A stretch of DNA of 64,000 bases from Alnus glutinosa (GCF_958979055.1 NC_084892.1:996001-1060000); one strand, 5' to 3'. Numbered from the stretch's first letter, positions 1-11,163 are shown. A program made the numbers and translations. The notes: a model not told the origin generated them from the letters alone.

Positions 1-348
1 TAGCCTCCCTTTTGATAGGCTATTTGGTAAAAAAAAAAAAAAAAGGGTTCACAAGTACTGTATGCCTCCTTTGCTCTGAAAAAATAAATAAGCGTGTGCG
101 TTCTTTTTGTTGAAAATGGATGTGCTTAATTTTGGTCACTTCGAAAAATCCACAGGGAACATCATGGTAGACTGGTGGCACATTTGGTCCAAAAAAAATA
201 AAATTAGTAATGTCATTCCTCTTGTAATGTACTGATTCAAATCACCAGTACTGCTAGCTCTTACGTCACTCTCGATCACGATAAGAAGCAATAAAAAAGA
301 GAACGAGACAACATACAAAGAAGGGCACACCAAATTTCATGAACAATT
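1..348. other. Intergenic, no gene seen
   Basis: AT-rich DNA with a poly-A run near 31-44. The only open frame is short, of low complexity and without recognisable motifs. Nothing functional is supported. Confidence 0.6.
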
Positions 349-1510
349 TGTTAGCTATATATAATTAAATGCTATTAATTAAGCTGGTAAATAAGCGGCG
401 AAATAATTAATTATATAAATACTTTTAGTTATTAATTTGTAACATTTATTTAAATGGAGTGAAAAAACCTTCAAAGAGTTAGCAAACAGAAATTTAGAGA
501 GACTTCTACATATTGAATGTTGTACCGATGAAATACACAAATTCTTTATTTATAAGCTAAGTCAGGGATTTTCAAAATTAATATACACCGTCATTGATCC
601 TCCCATCAAGAAATAATTAATTAATTAAATTGATTTGATATCAATTTACAAATTAATGTCAATGACAATTAATTTGATTTGATTCCATTAGTAATTTAAT
701 TATATTAAATTACTATACTGTACACCGTATATGCAACTTATTATTAAATATAATAAATCATATATACATGTGGTATATAAGTCATATATAGAAGATAAAT
801 CTTACATTCTCCCACTTGACATGTATGACACATGTCCTCATGGTGTTAAGTTCTTTAATGTCGCTACCTACTTATGGAACCCCCCACCACTCAGCTAAGA
901 AATTTTCCACATAAATCATAGCGGTAAAACCATTATATGATAGGTCATCACTTTCATGTATTACAATGTGTAACAGTCTTTATATAAGCATTATATGGGT
1001 AATTAGTTTTTATGAATGAACTTCTTATAAGTTAATAATTTCATATCTATATGCCAAATTGAGAGAATTTAAACAAAAATGAATTAATGAGTTTCATATG
1101 ACTTTATACTTTTTTAAACGGTAGACTTTTAGTCATGAGATTCACAGTCATTAATTCAGTACTTATATACTCAATAGACACTTTATATCTCTTAATGTTC
1201 TCTCTCGTATATATTGAAATACTTGATATCGATATATTTACTTTTGTTTCTACTCATTATTCTAATAAAAGATAACTTAAAGTAAAATTATCGCATAATA
1301 TTTTTATAGTCTAACCGTAAAATATTCGACAATCTTGAGATCAACCTTTAACAAAATGTCCCTTCCATATATCATGCATGTATATGTAGTGAATTCATAG
1401 TATATAATAATTTTAATTTTTATGGTAGACGTAGCAACTTTAGTCTACTTATTGCATCTCTAGAATATAACCTTTTAACAATAAAATAAAATAAAATAAA
1501 ATAAAATAAA
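349..1510 (-). mobile_element. Truncated Ty1-copia retrotransposon (one LTR plus 3' internal region)
   Basis: Positions 349-806 resemble an LTR: it starts TGTTAG, ends CTTACA and is 458 bp, close to the 427- and 446-bp LTRs of the full element at 29776-39605. It is followed by TTCTCCCACTTG, the complement of a polypurine tract. Positions 807-1510 match, with many changes, the same internal 3' region of the full element at 30203-30349, 31087-31410 and 33561-33860, for example the shared GGTAGACGTAGCAACT. The rest of the element, including the coding region and the other LTR, is missing. It is on the minus strand and clearly older or from a related subfamily. Confidence 0.75.
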
Positions 1511-1512
1511 AT
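1480..1512. repeat. (ATAAA)n microsatellite
   Basis: Six to seven perfect tandem copies of a 5-bp AT-rich motif at the right edge of the copia relic. Confidence 0.9.
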
Positions 1513-1559
1513 ATCATGGAATAGACTTTTTACCCTCTCCGAGAGACATAAAATTTTCT

Positions 1560-2262
1560 CCTACCCCCGCTTCACCAAACTGATTTATCTCCTTTTGCCT
1601 TGCGTTACGCTTAACATATTCTGATTCCAACTCCTCAAAAACTATTGACCACTGCCACGCCATAAGCTCTTTCCCCAGAAGCTCTTATATTTGCATGAAG
1701 ATCTCCAAAATCATGCATGCTTGGATTAAAGCCCGATGGCAGTTGTGCTTTAGTCAATTCAATTGGATCAGGTAAACCAGGCACAGTAAAGGGCTGATCT
1801 GAACCATGCAGAGACAGTACTCTCGAGGACCTTGGATGATGGGGGTAGATTATGACAGCACAAAAGATCGAAACAACTTGTCCCATCAAACAAAACTCTT
1901 GGTATATGAAACTCGTCGGCAACGTACATCAGCTGCTGCAACGGGGTTGTTTGTTAAGGGAGGGTACAATACCGAATAGTGGGATACTGTATATATAATT
2001 ATTTTTTTATTTTTTCATATTTTTTAATACTAACCAACATCAAAATATTTTTATTTTTTTATTTTTTATATCACATTAATAATTTTTTATTTACTACGAT
2101 CTAAAATTTTTTTACTTTTCTATACATTTTTTTAAACTTTTATATCTCATCATCATTTTTTACTAATTTCAAAATTAACAACTTACTATTCTATTCTGTA
2201 CAAATCATTACCAAACCAGCCTTACTAACAGCAGCAAAGAAGTTCTTAAAGAAGTTCCTTAT
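1560..2262 (-). pseudogene. UGT73-like glycosyltransferase relic, minus strand, MITE-interrupted
   Basis: Reading the minus strand, the frame 1635-1922 contains FTVPGLPDPIELTKAQLP and YGVAVVNSF. These match the [17 protein letters not shown] and GVVVNSF segments of the intact UGTs downstream (residues about 176-222). Just upstream, in another frame, EFHIPRVLFDGTSCF matches [13 protein letters not shown]. Beyond the other end, EELESEY appears after a further frameshift. Upstream pieces resembling PLQQL and FFAAVS are separated by a MITE at 1944-2221. There is no PSPG box and no exon 2. This is the remains of a related but more divergent UGT on the opposite strand to the array. The placement of the far upstream piece (2222-2262) is tentative. 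Confidence 0.75.
1944..2221. mobile_element. MITE (GGNTTGTTTG ends)
   Basis: The ends read GGGTTGTTTGTTAAG and CATTACCAAACCAGCC, a degenerate terminal inverted repeat. The interior is a T-rich series of ATTTTT-like blocks. It matches the element at 59118-59421 along its length. No clear target-site duplication remains here. It sits inside the UGT relic. Confidence 0.65.
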
Positions 2263-4105
2263 TTTTATTTTTTATTTTTAACAAAAATTAATCTCAAAAT
2301 TAGTTAAAACTGACATTAATTACTCTTAAGAAGAAAAAAAATTGATTTCTAGCGTTACAAAAAATAAAAGTATATATACCTAACTAGCTAAGCCTAAATC
2401 TCTATAATTAAAGGACGTACAAGTCAGCTTAAATACCCTGCGTTCTAGACGTACATGGAAGGACTTGACTTGAGTGACCCAGATGGTCCCACGCACGTAG
2501 AATATCGAGACTGGACCACATGGACCACGCTTAATTGACGGACCAGCTCTATGTAGGGCTGATCAGTTGTCAATTTTTTATTTTTTTATTTTATTTTTAT
2601 CTCCTTTGTTTTCGTCAAATATGTTGAAGAAAAAGAAAAACGTAATCCTATCAAATATAACCCCACAATATTTACTTTTAAATTAAATATCCATCTTGGA
2701 AAGACAGCAGAATTTTCTCAATGCATGCATGTGACCAACGGAAATTAAAATACTTTTCAGCCAAAGAAAATAAAAGTCCAATCTTGTCTAAGAAACCAAT
2801 GACCAAATTATGCTTAATTCGTAGCTCATGCAATTAATTACAACTGGTCCAAGCAAAGAAATATGGAGCCTATATCTTCACATGCAATTCGTAGTTCATG
2901 CAAGGCATGGCAAAGACATGTGCAAAAGCATATTCAAACCTTCAGGTCAAATATAATTAAGATCACGTTCGGAGCGTAGGAATAGAACTAAGAATAAAAT
3001 AGCTATTTCAATAGATATTCGGTTATCGGTTAAACCATCATTATTAATTGGAGATAGTTTTTCTTTGAAAAATGAAGAACATCTATTTCTCTCAATAAGA
3101 GGAGAATAATATGTATAAATCTCTTGATAAATAAAATAGCTCTAAAAATAATGTTACTAAAAAACCATTCCTCACTTTCATTACGGTCTCCTTCATGGGT
3201 GGTTGACCATCCCAAACAACTCCAACCAAACCAGTAGGGTGGTCGCACTACCCACAAAGCCTTCATAGATGGTTGCATATTATAGCCACTCTCGACGTGC
3301 CATCTGGTGACCTGTGACCACCAGGTGGCCGGTACTCACTGCCGGTCGCCACCCAACTCAAGCCACCACTGGCCACTATTTGGCCCGACTTGCTGCCGAC
3401 AACTATATCTAGCGGTCCTTCACCATCTCAGACCATCGTTTGCCACTATCCTTGATGACCCTCCACCGTCTCTGAACGCCATATGACGTCATTCTCAGTG
3501 GCCCTTTGTTGTCTCCGATCACTGTTCGTTGCCATGTCTGACTGCCCTCCATCATCCACCACTAGCCATCGCTCGACCCAACCCATAACCCAGAATAACC
3601 CACTACAAGCCACCCTGGCAATGGGCTGCACTACGTGATGGCCAACTGGCTAGTTGTGGGTTGGGGCAGACGGTGACCAAAGATGGTGGAGGATCGTCAA
3701 ATATGGTTGCCAGGTTGGATAGAGGCTAGTGGTGGCCAGCAGTGGCCAATGGTGGGTTGGGCCGGTGGTAATCTTCGATCTAGTACGGCCAACTAGGAGA
3801 GAGGAATGCTATTCTAGTGTTGTTTTTTTTAAGTAAAAATATTTTAGAAAATTTGGTTGAAATTTAATTTCATTTCCGTTAGAAAATTTGATCATTTATA
3901 TGTTGTCAACAAACAAATAAATAAGAATGATCATTCTATATATCAAGTAATATTCATCATTACTTATGGTATACCAAAACCTAACCTAAATTTAATACTA
4001 ATGATGATCGACGCATGCCGTACACAAGGCCATATTAGATTTGGACCATCATATTTGGTCATACTAAATTAACAATAGTAATAGCAATAATAGCTATAAT
4101 CTTTT
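2263..4105. other. Intergenic region with a GC-rich repetitive block
   Basis: No gene is supported. About 3160-3810 is much richer in G and C than its surroundings and is built from variations on GGTGG, CCACC and TGGCCA. Open frames here (minus strand 3030-3278 and 3446-3631) are low-complexity and lack domains. The composition resembles leader regions of plant retrotransposons such as the GC-rich block at 38300-38850, so a transposon remnant is possible but not shown. Confidence 0.5.
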
Positions 4106-4132
4106 CCTTTTCTTTTCTTTTCTTTTCTTTTT
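4106..4132. repeat. (TTTTC)n microsatellite
   Basis: Tandem C-TTTT units forming a short pyrimidine tract. Confidence 0.8.
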
Positions 4133-4228
4133 TGTTTGAACAATAATAGCTATTACCATCATAAATTTGGTCATACTTCGGCTGCCAGCTAGCCAATGGC
4201 TGGTGCTATATATATATATATATATATA

Positions 4229-4256
4229 CATCAATATCGTTGTTATTGATTATAGC

Positions 4257-4292
<36 letters not shown>

Positions 4293-4320
4293 GCTATAAT
4301 CAATAACAACGATATTGATG
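4229..4320. repeat. Perfect 32-bp inverted repeat with AT loop
   Basis: The arm at 4229-4260 is exactly the reverse complement of 4289-4320. The 28 bases between them are nearly all alternating AT, which can pair with each other and extend the stem. An AT run also precedes the left arm. The structure could extrude as a cruciform or fold as an RNA hairpin. No TIR-type target duplication was seen, so I do not call it a MITE. Confidence 0.9.
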
Positions 4321-4505
4321 ATGACTATGATAACAATAATAATTAAAAAAGAAAAAAACTCAAAAGCCCAGCCAACTACCCCTTCGAAGTTCGACCTGAA
4401 AGTATTCTTAATTCACACACAACTAATCAGGACGTGTTGGTTGGGTCAAAAGTATGTGATTCCAATGTAATTAATTAGAATAACCAAGTCCCATGCAAGT
4501 ACTTG

Positions 4506-4507
<2 letters not shown>

Positions 4508-4554
<47 letters not shown>

Positions 4555-4556
4555 AC
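4508..4556. repeat. (CA)n(TA)n microsatellite
   Basis: About 19 CA dinucleotides followed by TA repeats. Confidence 0.95.
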
Positions 4557-4899
4557 AAAGTACTATATACAAATAGTTAATTGCCTCCTCGATCTCCTAA
4601 TTGCACACGCCAACTGACTCGATCATCCCAAATTTATTAAAAAAATAATTGCAACTAATTTTTTTTTTTATCATTAATTGTCGACTATATAATTATTAAT
4701 ATGGTTTAAAAAGTCGAGAGACGTTGTCGTTACAAATAAATTGAAATAATTTCTATGCTTGCATCCATTATTTACCAGTAATTAATAAACTACCTTTTCA
4801 AAAAAATAATAATAATAATAATAATTAATTGACCACATAACCCCCATGGCGCAGAGACATGGCTAGCTAGATCCGCTTCTTATAGTGGGGTGGTGCGCG
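4557..4899. other. Intergenic, no gene seen
   Basis: AT-rich DNA with a short (AAT)n run near 4804-4822. No coding or regulatory feature is supported. Confidence 0.5.
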
Positions 4900-5075
4900 A
4901 CTGTAAAGCTTGGTCAACAGTCAACACCCCCTACACGTACTACTATTTTAAGATCTGAAACAGCTGTTCATCCGGCCGGCACCAGGGCTCCCCCGCTCCG
5001 GTTCGCCTTCTACAACTCCAACTTTCATGCCGAGAAGCACTGGGATTTCCTGCAAAGTTTTATTGTAAGGTTAAC
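4900..5075 (+). pseudogene. UGT73C-like exon 1 fragment (relic)
   Basis: The stretch aligns at DNA level with the region of UGT exon 1 covering residues about 40-80. CAACACCCCCTACA matches GACAACCCCCTACAATGC. GCTCCCCCGCTCCGGTTCG matches the GGGCTCTCGTTTCGG segment. TTTCATGCCGAGAAGCACTG matches TTTCCATGCCAAGAAGTGGG. Several small insertions and deletions break the frame, and nothing before or after it is recognisable. It lies just outside the array on the same strand as the UGT genes. The open frame 4885-5154 is an accident of these shifts. Confidence 0.6.
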
Positions 5076-5343
5076 TGCCATAAACCCTTCCCTTTCTTTT
5101 TATTCATTTTCTTCTTCTTCTTCATGGCACCATGGCTGCAGGTTGCATGGGTGAGATTGATGACCTTTGAAAGATGAGGTTGCGGCTGTTTTCCATAATC
5201 TATGAAATAACTCTATATATATGTTGATTCATTTTTTAATATCAATTATTCAAAAGGAGAAAAAATGGATGTTTAATTTATAGATTAGTGTTCTGTTAAA
5301 ATTGATTCTTACGGTAAGTCATAATTGATGATGTTACAGGCAA

Positions 5344-5630
5344 TTAATAATTGATGATATGATACTGACAAGTGCAGCTGGGTAGCTGGAGGATAAGGGC
5401 TACATTTGTGTGGTTCAACTTTCTGAACATTAAAAACCCCGTACGTAAAGAAGCTCCCGATTCATACAGCAAAAGAACATCAGTTTCAATAATCCCCCAA
5501 CAGGGCTCGACGCTTTGGTTGATCATCTCTTCTTCATCAGGGATGGCGTAAAGGCTAGCATTAATATCCTCCTCAGTTAGCACAAGGCGAATTAAGGCCT
5601 TCCTGCAGGCTAGAAGGTACGTTTGAATTC
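5344..5630 (-). pseudogene. Unidentified minus-strand coding-like relic (unit 1 copy)
   Basis: Minus-strand frames read NASLYAIPDEEEMINQSVEP followed by a stretch ending near TNVALILQLPS. The same DNA is present in units 2 (11446-11780), 3 (17679-18010), 4 (23911-24245) and 5 (41285-41492, cut). There the better open frame (67 aa) contains KVEPHKCSPYPPAVHVHLDG. The DNA is well kept between units but the longest frame differs between copies and small indels shift it, so it is probably a dead exon or exons. I do not recognise the family. It lies directly next to the recombination junction of the array. Confidence 0.4.
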
Positions 5631-6006
5631 ATCAATAATAAAAAAGAATTAGTGCCAATCTCTTGAATTTATCACTTAAAAAGCAAGGAAATCTGTAAAA
5701 TCTGTAGTATTCTTTCTTCTCGATCCTAATTAATGATAGTTGAGAGGTGGAAGAATGATCGATTTCCTTAAAATGAAGTCTCAGAATTCCTTGCAGCTGC
5801 AGCTACAGGAAGATGGTTAATTTGCTATAGGCTTATAGCACTGAAGTACGTAATTAAGAGGGCGCTGAGGTGAATCTGGATCGGCCTTTCGGTTTCTGCT
5901 CTGTGGCAAGGTAAGGCTCAAAATCTGAGGCCAAATTAAATATATATATATATATATAAAATTAATAAATGAAAAGACAGCCAACGAGGGCATGCTGTCT
6001 GGGTTG

Positions 6007-6790
6007 AAAGCGTGTGAAATATTGGCAATCTACTAAGAAAAAACATCGTACATGCATGTTTTCTCACACGCAAATTGACTAGTACATATTCATGCAGTTG
6101 AAACTTGAAAGCATGTGATTGGCAATCTAGCCAAGAAAAAACAACGTACCGGCCTAGGCCTGCATGTCACAACCCACACGGCAAATTGACTAGATCTTCA
6201 AGCAGTCAGTCAGCTGGCCGGGTTGAAATTAAAGCATGTGATTATTGGCAATCTACTAAGAAAAAGCATCGTGCATGCTTGTCACGCAAATTGACTACGT
6301 TCATGCAGTCTAGGTAATTGAAAGTAAGAAAGATAATTTGTGTTCGCATGTCATGTCCGAATTGTGTTGAGGTATGGGTATACAACTATATAGGTTAACC
6401 ATAACTCGATTCATTTAATTAAACGAGTCAAACCTCTCAACCCTAACCCTCTAAGTTTGTATTGAGTTCGTGTCGGATTCACAGGTCATGTCAACATGCA
6501 ATTGCCTTTCATTATGTCATGTGTCGGGTTTTGGTCATATCGAAGTATGGGTATAAAACTATATAAATCAATCGTAACCCAACCGATTTAATTAAACGGG
6601 CCGGGTCGTCAGACTCATCAACCCTAACCGTATAATTTAAATGTAATATGTTTGTATTGAATTTACAAATTGTGTCAAAAAAGTTGCTGGCCTAATTGAA
6701 AGCATGTGATTGGCAATCTACTAATTAAGAAAAAACGTCGTGCATGCATGTCATGCAAATTGACTAGATCTTTCCAGTTCAGACGATCGA
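6007..6790 (+). promoter_or_regulatory. UGT1 upstream region: four copies of a W-box-containing repeat
   Basis: A segment of roughly 80-110 bp occurs four times, starting near 6007, 6107, 6229 and 6698. Each copy has the order AAAGCATGTGAT, TTGGCAATCTA, AAGAAAAAAC, a CATGCATG-like or GCATGTCA stretch, and CAAATTGACTA. The TTGACT core of a WRKY-binding W-box therefore recurs at 6075, 6186, 6291 and 6760. Between copies 3 and 4 lies another duplicated segment of about 200 bp (6330-6665). Regulation by WRKY factors is an inference from the motif. The region spans about -1010 to -225 relative to the UGT1 ATG. Confidence 0.6.
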
Positions 6791-6924
6791 CGAACGAAAA
6801 GTAATCTTTCTTGAATGTGCGTACAAATTGCCAGTAAATTGTTGAATCTTTCAAAGTCAAGGACTCAAGGTCATGACCGAATCAGAACCTGCCCAACACT
6901 TACGCCATAGCATTCATTACAAAT

Positions 6925-6947
6925 AATTTGGTGATGATCACCAAATT
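6925..6947. promoter_or_regulatory. Palindrome upstream of UGT1
   Basis: The arm AATTTGGTGAT is separated by a single G from its exact reverse complement ATCACCAAATT. It sits 68-90 bp before the ATG, where a core promoter or leader is expected. The same palindrome is at 13376-13398, 19611-19633 and 25844-25866. Only the right arm survives in unit 5. It may be a binding site for a dimeric factor; this is inference. Confidence 0.55.
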
Positions 6948-7014
6948 TGTAAAATCCATCTCCTCCTGTTCTTGCAATTAATCATTATCAGTGATATTCG
7001 ATATTCCTTCTTCA

Positions 7015-9345
7015 ATGGATTCTGCAACCGGCCAGCCTCACTTTGTCCTAATACCACTCATGGCCCAAGGCCACATGATCCCCATGATTGACATGGCCAG
7101 GCTCTTTGCGGAGCGTGGCGTTATTGTGAGCTTGGTGACAACCCCCTACAATGCGTCACGATTTCAAAGAGCTATCAACCAAGCAAGAGGCTCTGGGCTC
7201 TCGTTTCGGCTTGTTCAGCTCGAATTTCCATGCCAAGAAGTGGGACTTCCTGAAGGATACGAGAACCTTGACATCCTGCCCTCCAGAGACCTACTGAGAA
7301 AGTTCTACAAAGCTCTCAGCATGCTCCAACAGCCACTAGAAAAACACCTCGAGAAAGAAACTCCCCCTCCAACTTGCATAATATCTGACAAGTGCCTCTC
7401 TTGGACATCCATCACTGCTCAAAACTTCAACATTCCAAGGCTTGTTTTTCACGGGATGGGCTGCTTCTCACTTTTGAGCTCCCATAATATTAAACTTTAC
7501 AATGCTCACAATTCTGTCAGTTCTGACTCGGAACCCTTTGTGATCCCTGGAATTCCCCATAGAATTGAGATAACAAAAGCCCAGCTGCCGGGAGCTTTTG
7601 TTGCCCTGCCTGACTTGGATGATTTTCGAAACAAGATGCAAGAGGCTGAATCAACCGCCAATGGGGTTGTGGTGAATAGTTTCCATGAATTGGAGCGTGA
7701 GTACATTGAGGAGTACGAGAAGGCTATTAAGAAGAAGGTGTGGTGCGTTGGGCCAGTTTCTTTACGTAACAAGGAGAATTCGGACATGTTTGAGAGAGGT
7801 AACCTTAAATCACCACATAGATCGAACTCATATCTTTCTAAATCATTACTAATTCTAAAATTTTAGAGAAACTTCATTTATCACTTCTGATTTTTCATTA
7901 TTTTTGTATTCATATGCGTCCTTAAATTTTAAAAAGTGTTAATTTAATTATCTCTCAATTAGAATTTTACATTAAATCCTATTAAAATTTTTAAAATAAT
8001 CCTGTATTTTCTTTATATATATATATATATTCAAAAATTCAAGCATGGATATTTTTGTAAATTCCTTTAAATCCTTACCAACATCTAAATTCTTGTAATT
8101 TTTTTCTTTTTTTCTTTTTCCTAAAAAAAGATAGAGGAGTATTTTAAGAATTTTGAGGCACATTCATCCATTAGGATTTAATGGAAAATTCTAATGGATA
8201 GGTAAGATAAAAATATATATATATATATATACTAAACTGACACTTTTTAAAGTTTAGAGTAATGCTACACATCATCCTCTTATCCTCCTTTTGTCCTCCC
8301 AAAATTGATATGGCTCTTAAAATCACTATTGAATTTTTGATATATCACTATTGGATTTTAATCCAATGGTGATTTTAAGAGTCACATCAATTTTGGGATG
8401 ACAAAAGGAGGAGAAATGGATGATGTGTAGCATTATTCTAAAGTTTAAGGGTATGATTGCAAATTAATTAAAGTGGTAAAATATCAGGGGTGATAATTAG
8501 TAAAGTTTTCCATAACTTTAAATTACCACTTATCAATCTCAAAAGTTTAAACGAATAGAAACTCATGACCTATATTCTAATACTATGTTAAATTATCATT
8601 AATCTCAAAAACTTAAAATAATATATTTAAGCAATTAATTTATATTGTAACAGGTAACAAAGCCTCAATTGACGAGCAACTTTGCATAGGATGGCTTAAC
8701 TCGAAGAAATCAGGATCAGTTATTTATGCTTGTCTAGGTAGCCTGTGCCGCCTGGTTCCCGCACAATTAATAGAGCTTGGGCTCGGCCTAGAAGCATCAA
8801 ATCAGCCATTTATTTGGGTGATCAAAACAGGAGAAAGGCATTTGGAGCTGGAGGAGTGGTTGGTGAAGGAAAGATTTGAGGAAAGGATCAAAGGGAGGGG
8901 GCTGTTGATCAAGGGATGGGCTCCACAGATGCTTATTCTATCCCATCCAGCAGTCGGAGGATTCATAACCCACTGTGGATGGAACTCGACGCTAGAAAGT
9001 GTGTGCTCCGGTGTGCCGATGATAACATGGCCTCTCTTCGCCGAGCAGTTCTTCAATGAAAAACTAGTCGTAGAAGTTTTGAGGATTGGGATTAAGGTAG
9101 GCGTCGAGATCCCTGTCAGGTGGGGGGATGAAGAGAAAGTTGGGGTGTTGGTGAAGAAAGATGGGGTTGAGAAGGCAATAACCATGCTCATGGATGGGGG
9201 AGAAGAAGGTGAGAAGAGAAGAAAGAAAGCAAGAGAGCTTGGAGAGATGGGAAAAAGGGCACTGGAGGAAGGTGGATCTTCTCAATTAAACATGTCATTC
9301 TTGATCGAAGATATAACAAAACAATCCACCCAAGGAAAGGCGTAA
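7015..9345 (+). CDS. UGT73C-like: UGT1: UDP-glycosyltransferase, UGT73C-like, intact
   Basis: Exon 1 is 7015-7798 and exon 2 is 8654-9345; the 855-bp intron is GT-AG and splits a Gly codon at residue 262. The product is 491 aa, the normal size for plant family-1 UGTs. The catalytic pair is His20 in AQGHMIPM and Asp125 in IISD. The 44-residue PSPG sugar-donor box runs from Trp350 (WAPQ) through HCGWNS (368-373) to Gln393 (AEQ), the Gln usually linked with UDP-glucose use. Family-level function is O-glucosylation of small hydrophobic acceptors in the cytosol; the acceptor is unknown. I start at the ATG (7015) and not at the in-frame GTG 24 bases earlier. The donor site and the start of exon 2 share GTAAC. 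Unspliced RNA would stop in the intron at 7866, before the PSPG box. The closest named group I recognise is UGT73C. Confidence 0.93.
8257..8438. mobile_element. Mutator-like MITE in the UGT1 intron
   Basis: The ends GAGTAATGCTACACATCATC and its near reverse complement (GGATGATGTGTAGCATTATTC) form the terminal inverted repeat, and the interior is also largely palindromic. The 9-bp direct repeat TAAAGTTTA flanks it at 8248-8256 and 8439-8447. The other four UGT introns have a single TAAAGTTTA at this place, so the empty site is directly visible. A 9-bp duplication fits the Mutator superfamily. Confidence 0.9.
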
Positions 9346-10862
9346 TTAAAAAAAATAAAAATTAACTATGTTATATATTTTATTGATCAATTATTGAGTG
9401 GAGAGATTCAAGGAGATTAATTTCTTGATTTTCTCCATTAATTAAAATAAATTTCTTGTATTCTATGTTATTTTGTATTAGTAGCACTGCACCTTACACA
9501 TAGCGGTGCTCTAATATAGAAAATAAATAAAACGAAATAAAGAGATCGATAATATCAATAAATAAAATATGTTATTTCAGCATTTGTTAGTAAAGTGTAC
9601 GTGTTTGTGTATGTATTCTGTATTTCTTTTCGTTCTCTCTTTAATTTATTCAGTTTGTTCATCCACCCCTTTTTTCTTTTTCTTTTTTCTTTATTATCAC
9701 TATCATTATAAAAAACATTAAAAATTAAAAAAATTATATATTTCTCAATGCTAAAGGATACATATAACTTTTAGAGGCCGGTTTGTAAAAATTTCTTACA
9801 AACTAATTTGTAGAATTGGTAGGAAATTAAAGCTCATGGATCAAACCGCAATCCATCTCTTGGTCTTTCTCCGATAATTGAACAATATTATATATTATTA
9901 ACTGAGGTTACATATTGTACGCATGGCAACATTTTATTATTTTCCATAGCTTTTTATACACGTCGCAAATTTTATGTTAAGTTTTCATACGGTATATGGA
10001 CAAAAGTATCAAATTGATAAACTTGTAAAGTACAGATATCAATTTTATCAGTTTTTAAAACTGAGGTAAATTTAATTTTGATACAAAAAACAAAAATAAA
10101 ATAAAATCACAAGTACCAATTACGCATTTAATCCAATTAAAGAAAAATTACCATTAATTATTAGCATACCAAAAAGAGAGTCAACCATGAGTACTTTACA
10201 ATGTGCATGGGTCAACAATACTGAACCATGTCCGACTGCTCATCAAATTAGAGTAACACAGCGTCACAGCTGCTCTCTTATGTGAGTACTTATGGGCCTA
10301 GAATGCCCGATCATATTTGACTATCCATCAATATTTGGGCAAGATGGCCATAAAAGGTATATATCGATGATGATTTATATATTATGTTCATGGTTAATAA
10401 TATGTATAATAACACTTTGGAGAAAATAAAGAATTTCAGAAAATAAAACTTATAAGGAAAACAAAATATAAATATGTCAAGAACGATGATGTCTCTTTTT
10501 TGAAAATAAAATAGATATAGTCGTAATGGGGCGACGAAAAGCCTTACGAGCGTTTAAACTATTATCCGTGCATGAGATCCGATGAAAGATAAAGCAATTT
10601 TTACTGCGTTAATAAAAGTGGTAGCGCCATGTAGAATTGCAAATTATCGTATTTATCTCGTTTAACAAATTAATGGCGGGGCGTTACAATATATTTATAA
10701 TGAACAGAAATGAGTACTGAAAGATTAAGATTTATTCAAATACTATATATTTAATTTTACTCAATCATCTTTCATCACCCAACCGGCCAGTATGCTTAAG
10801 TTACAATATTTCTCTATCGATCGTACATATAATATATAATAAATTCTTACATATAGTATATA

Positions 10863-11126
10863 TCAGTCTGTTTGAATATCTTCTTTATCCCTATCAAGAT
10901 CAGGAACAGACAAAATATTTTGATGATAGAGAAGCTATTCATCTCCATTAATGTAGGTAATATCCATGCAGAGAGCTGCTTCAGATTTTCCCAGTTGCTT
11001 TGCGTACGACACCCTATATGTGTAATTTGCTCCTAGTCCCAAACATTGATACTCTCCAAAGAAGACCGTTCTGTATATATTCGATCAGAATTAATCATAT
11101 TCAAAAACAGTAAACAACGTACTTTG

Positions 11127-11163
<37 letters not shown>

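Noticed and set aside
3030..3631. Two minus-strand frames in the GC-rich block
   Set aside because: Low-complexity composition, no domain, and no conserved partner in the window.
6435..6460. CAACCCTAACCCT, resembling telomere repeats
   Set aside because: Only about two units, inside a duplicated spacer segment; too short to be an interstitial telomere tract.
6991..7014. In-frame GTG 24 bases before each UGT ATG, giving an 8-residue longer protein
   Set aside because: Plant nuclear genes start at ATG. The MDSATGQ start fits the family and is shared by all copies.
8802..9191. 129-aa minus-strand frame opposite UGT exon 2 (also at 15065, 21300, 27561, 43232)
   Set aside because: It is an antisense shadow of the PSPG-encoding exon; its sequence follows from the UGT codons and has no domain.
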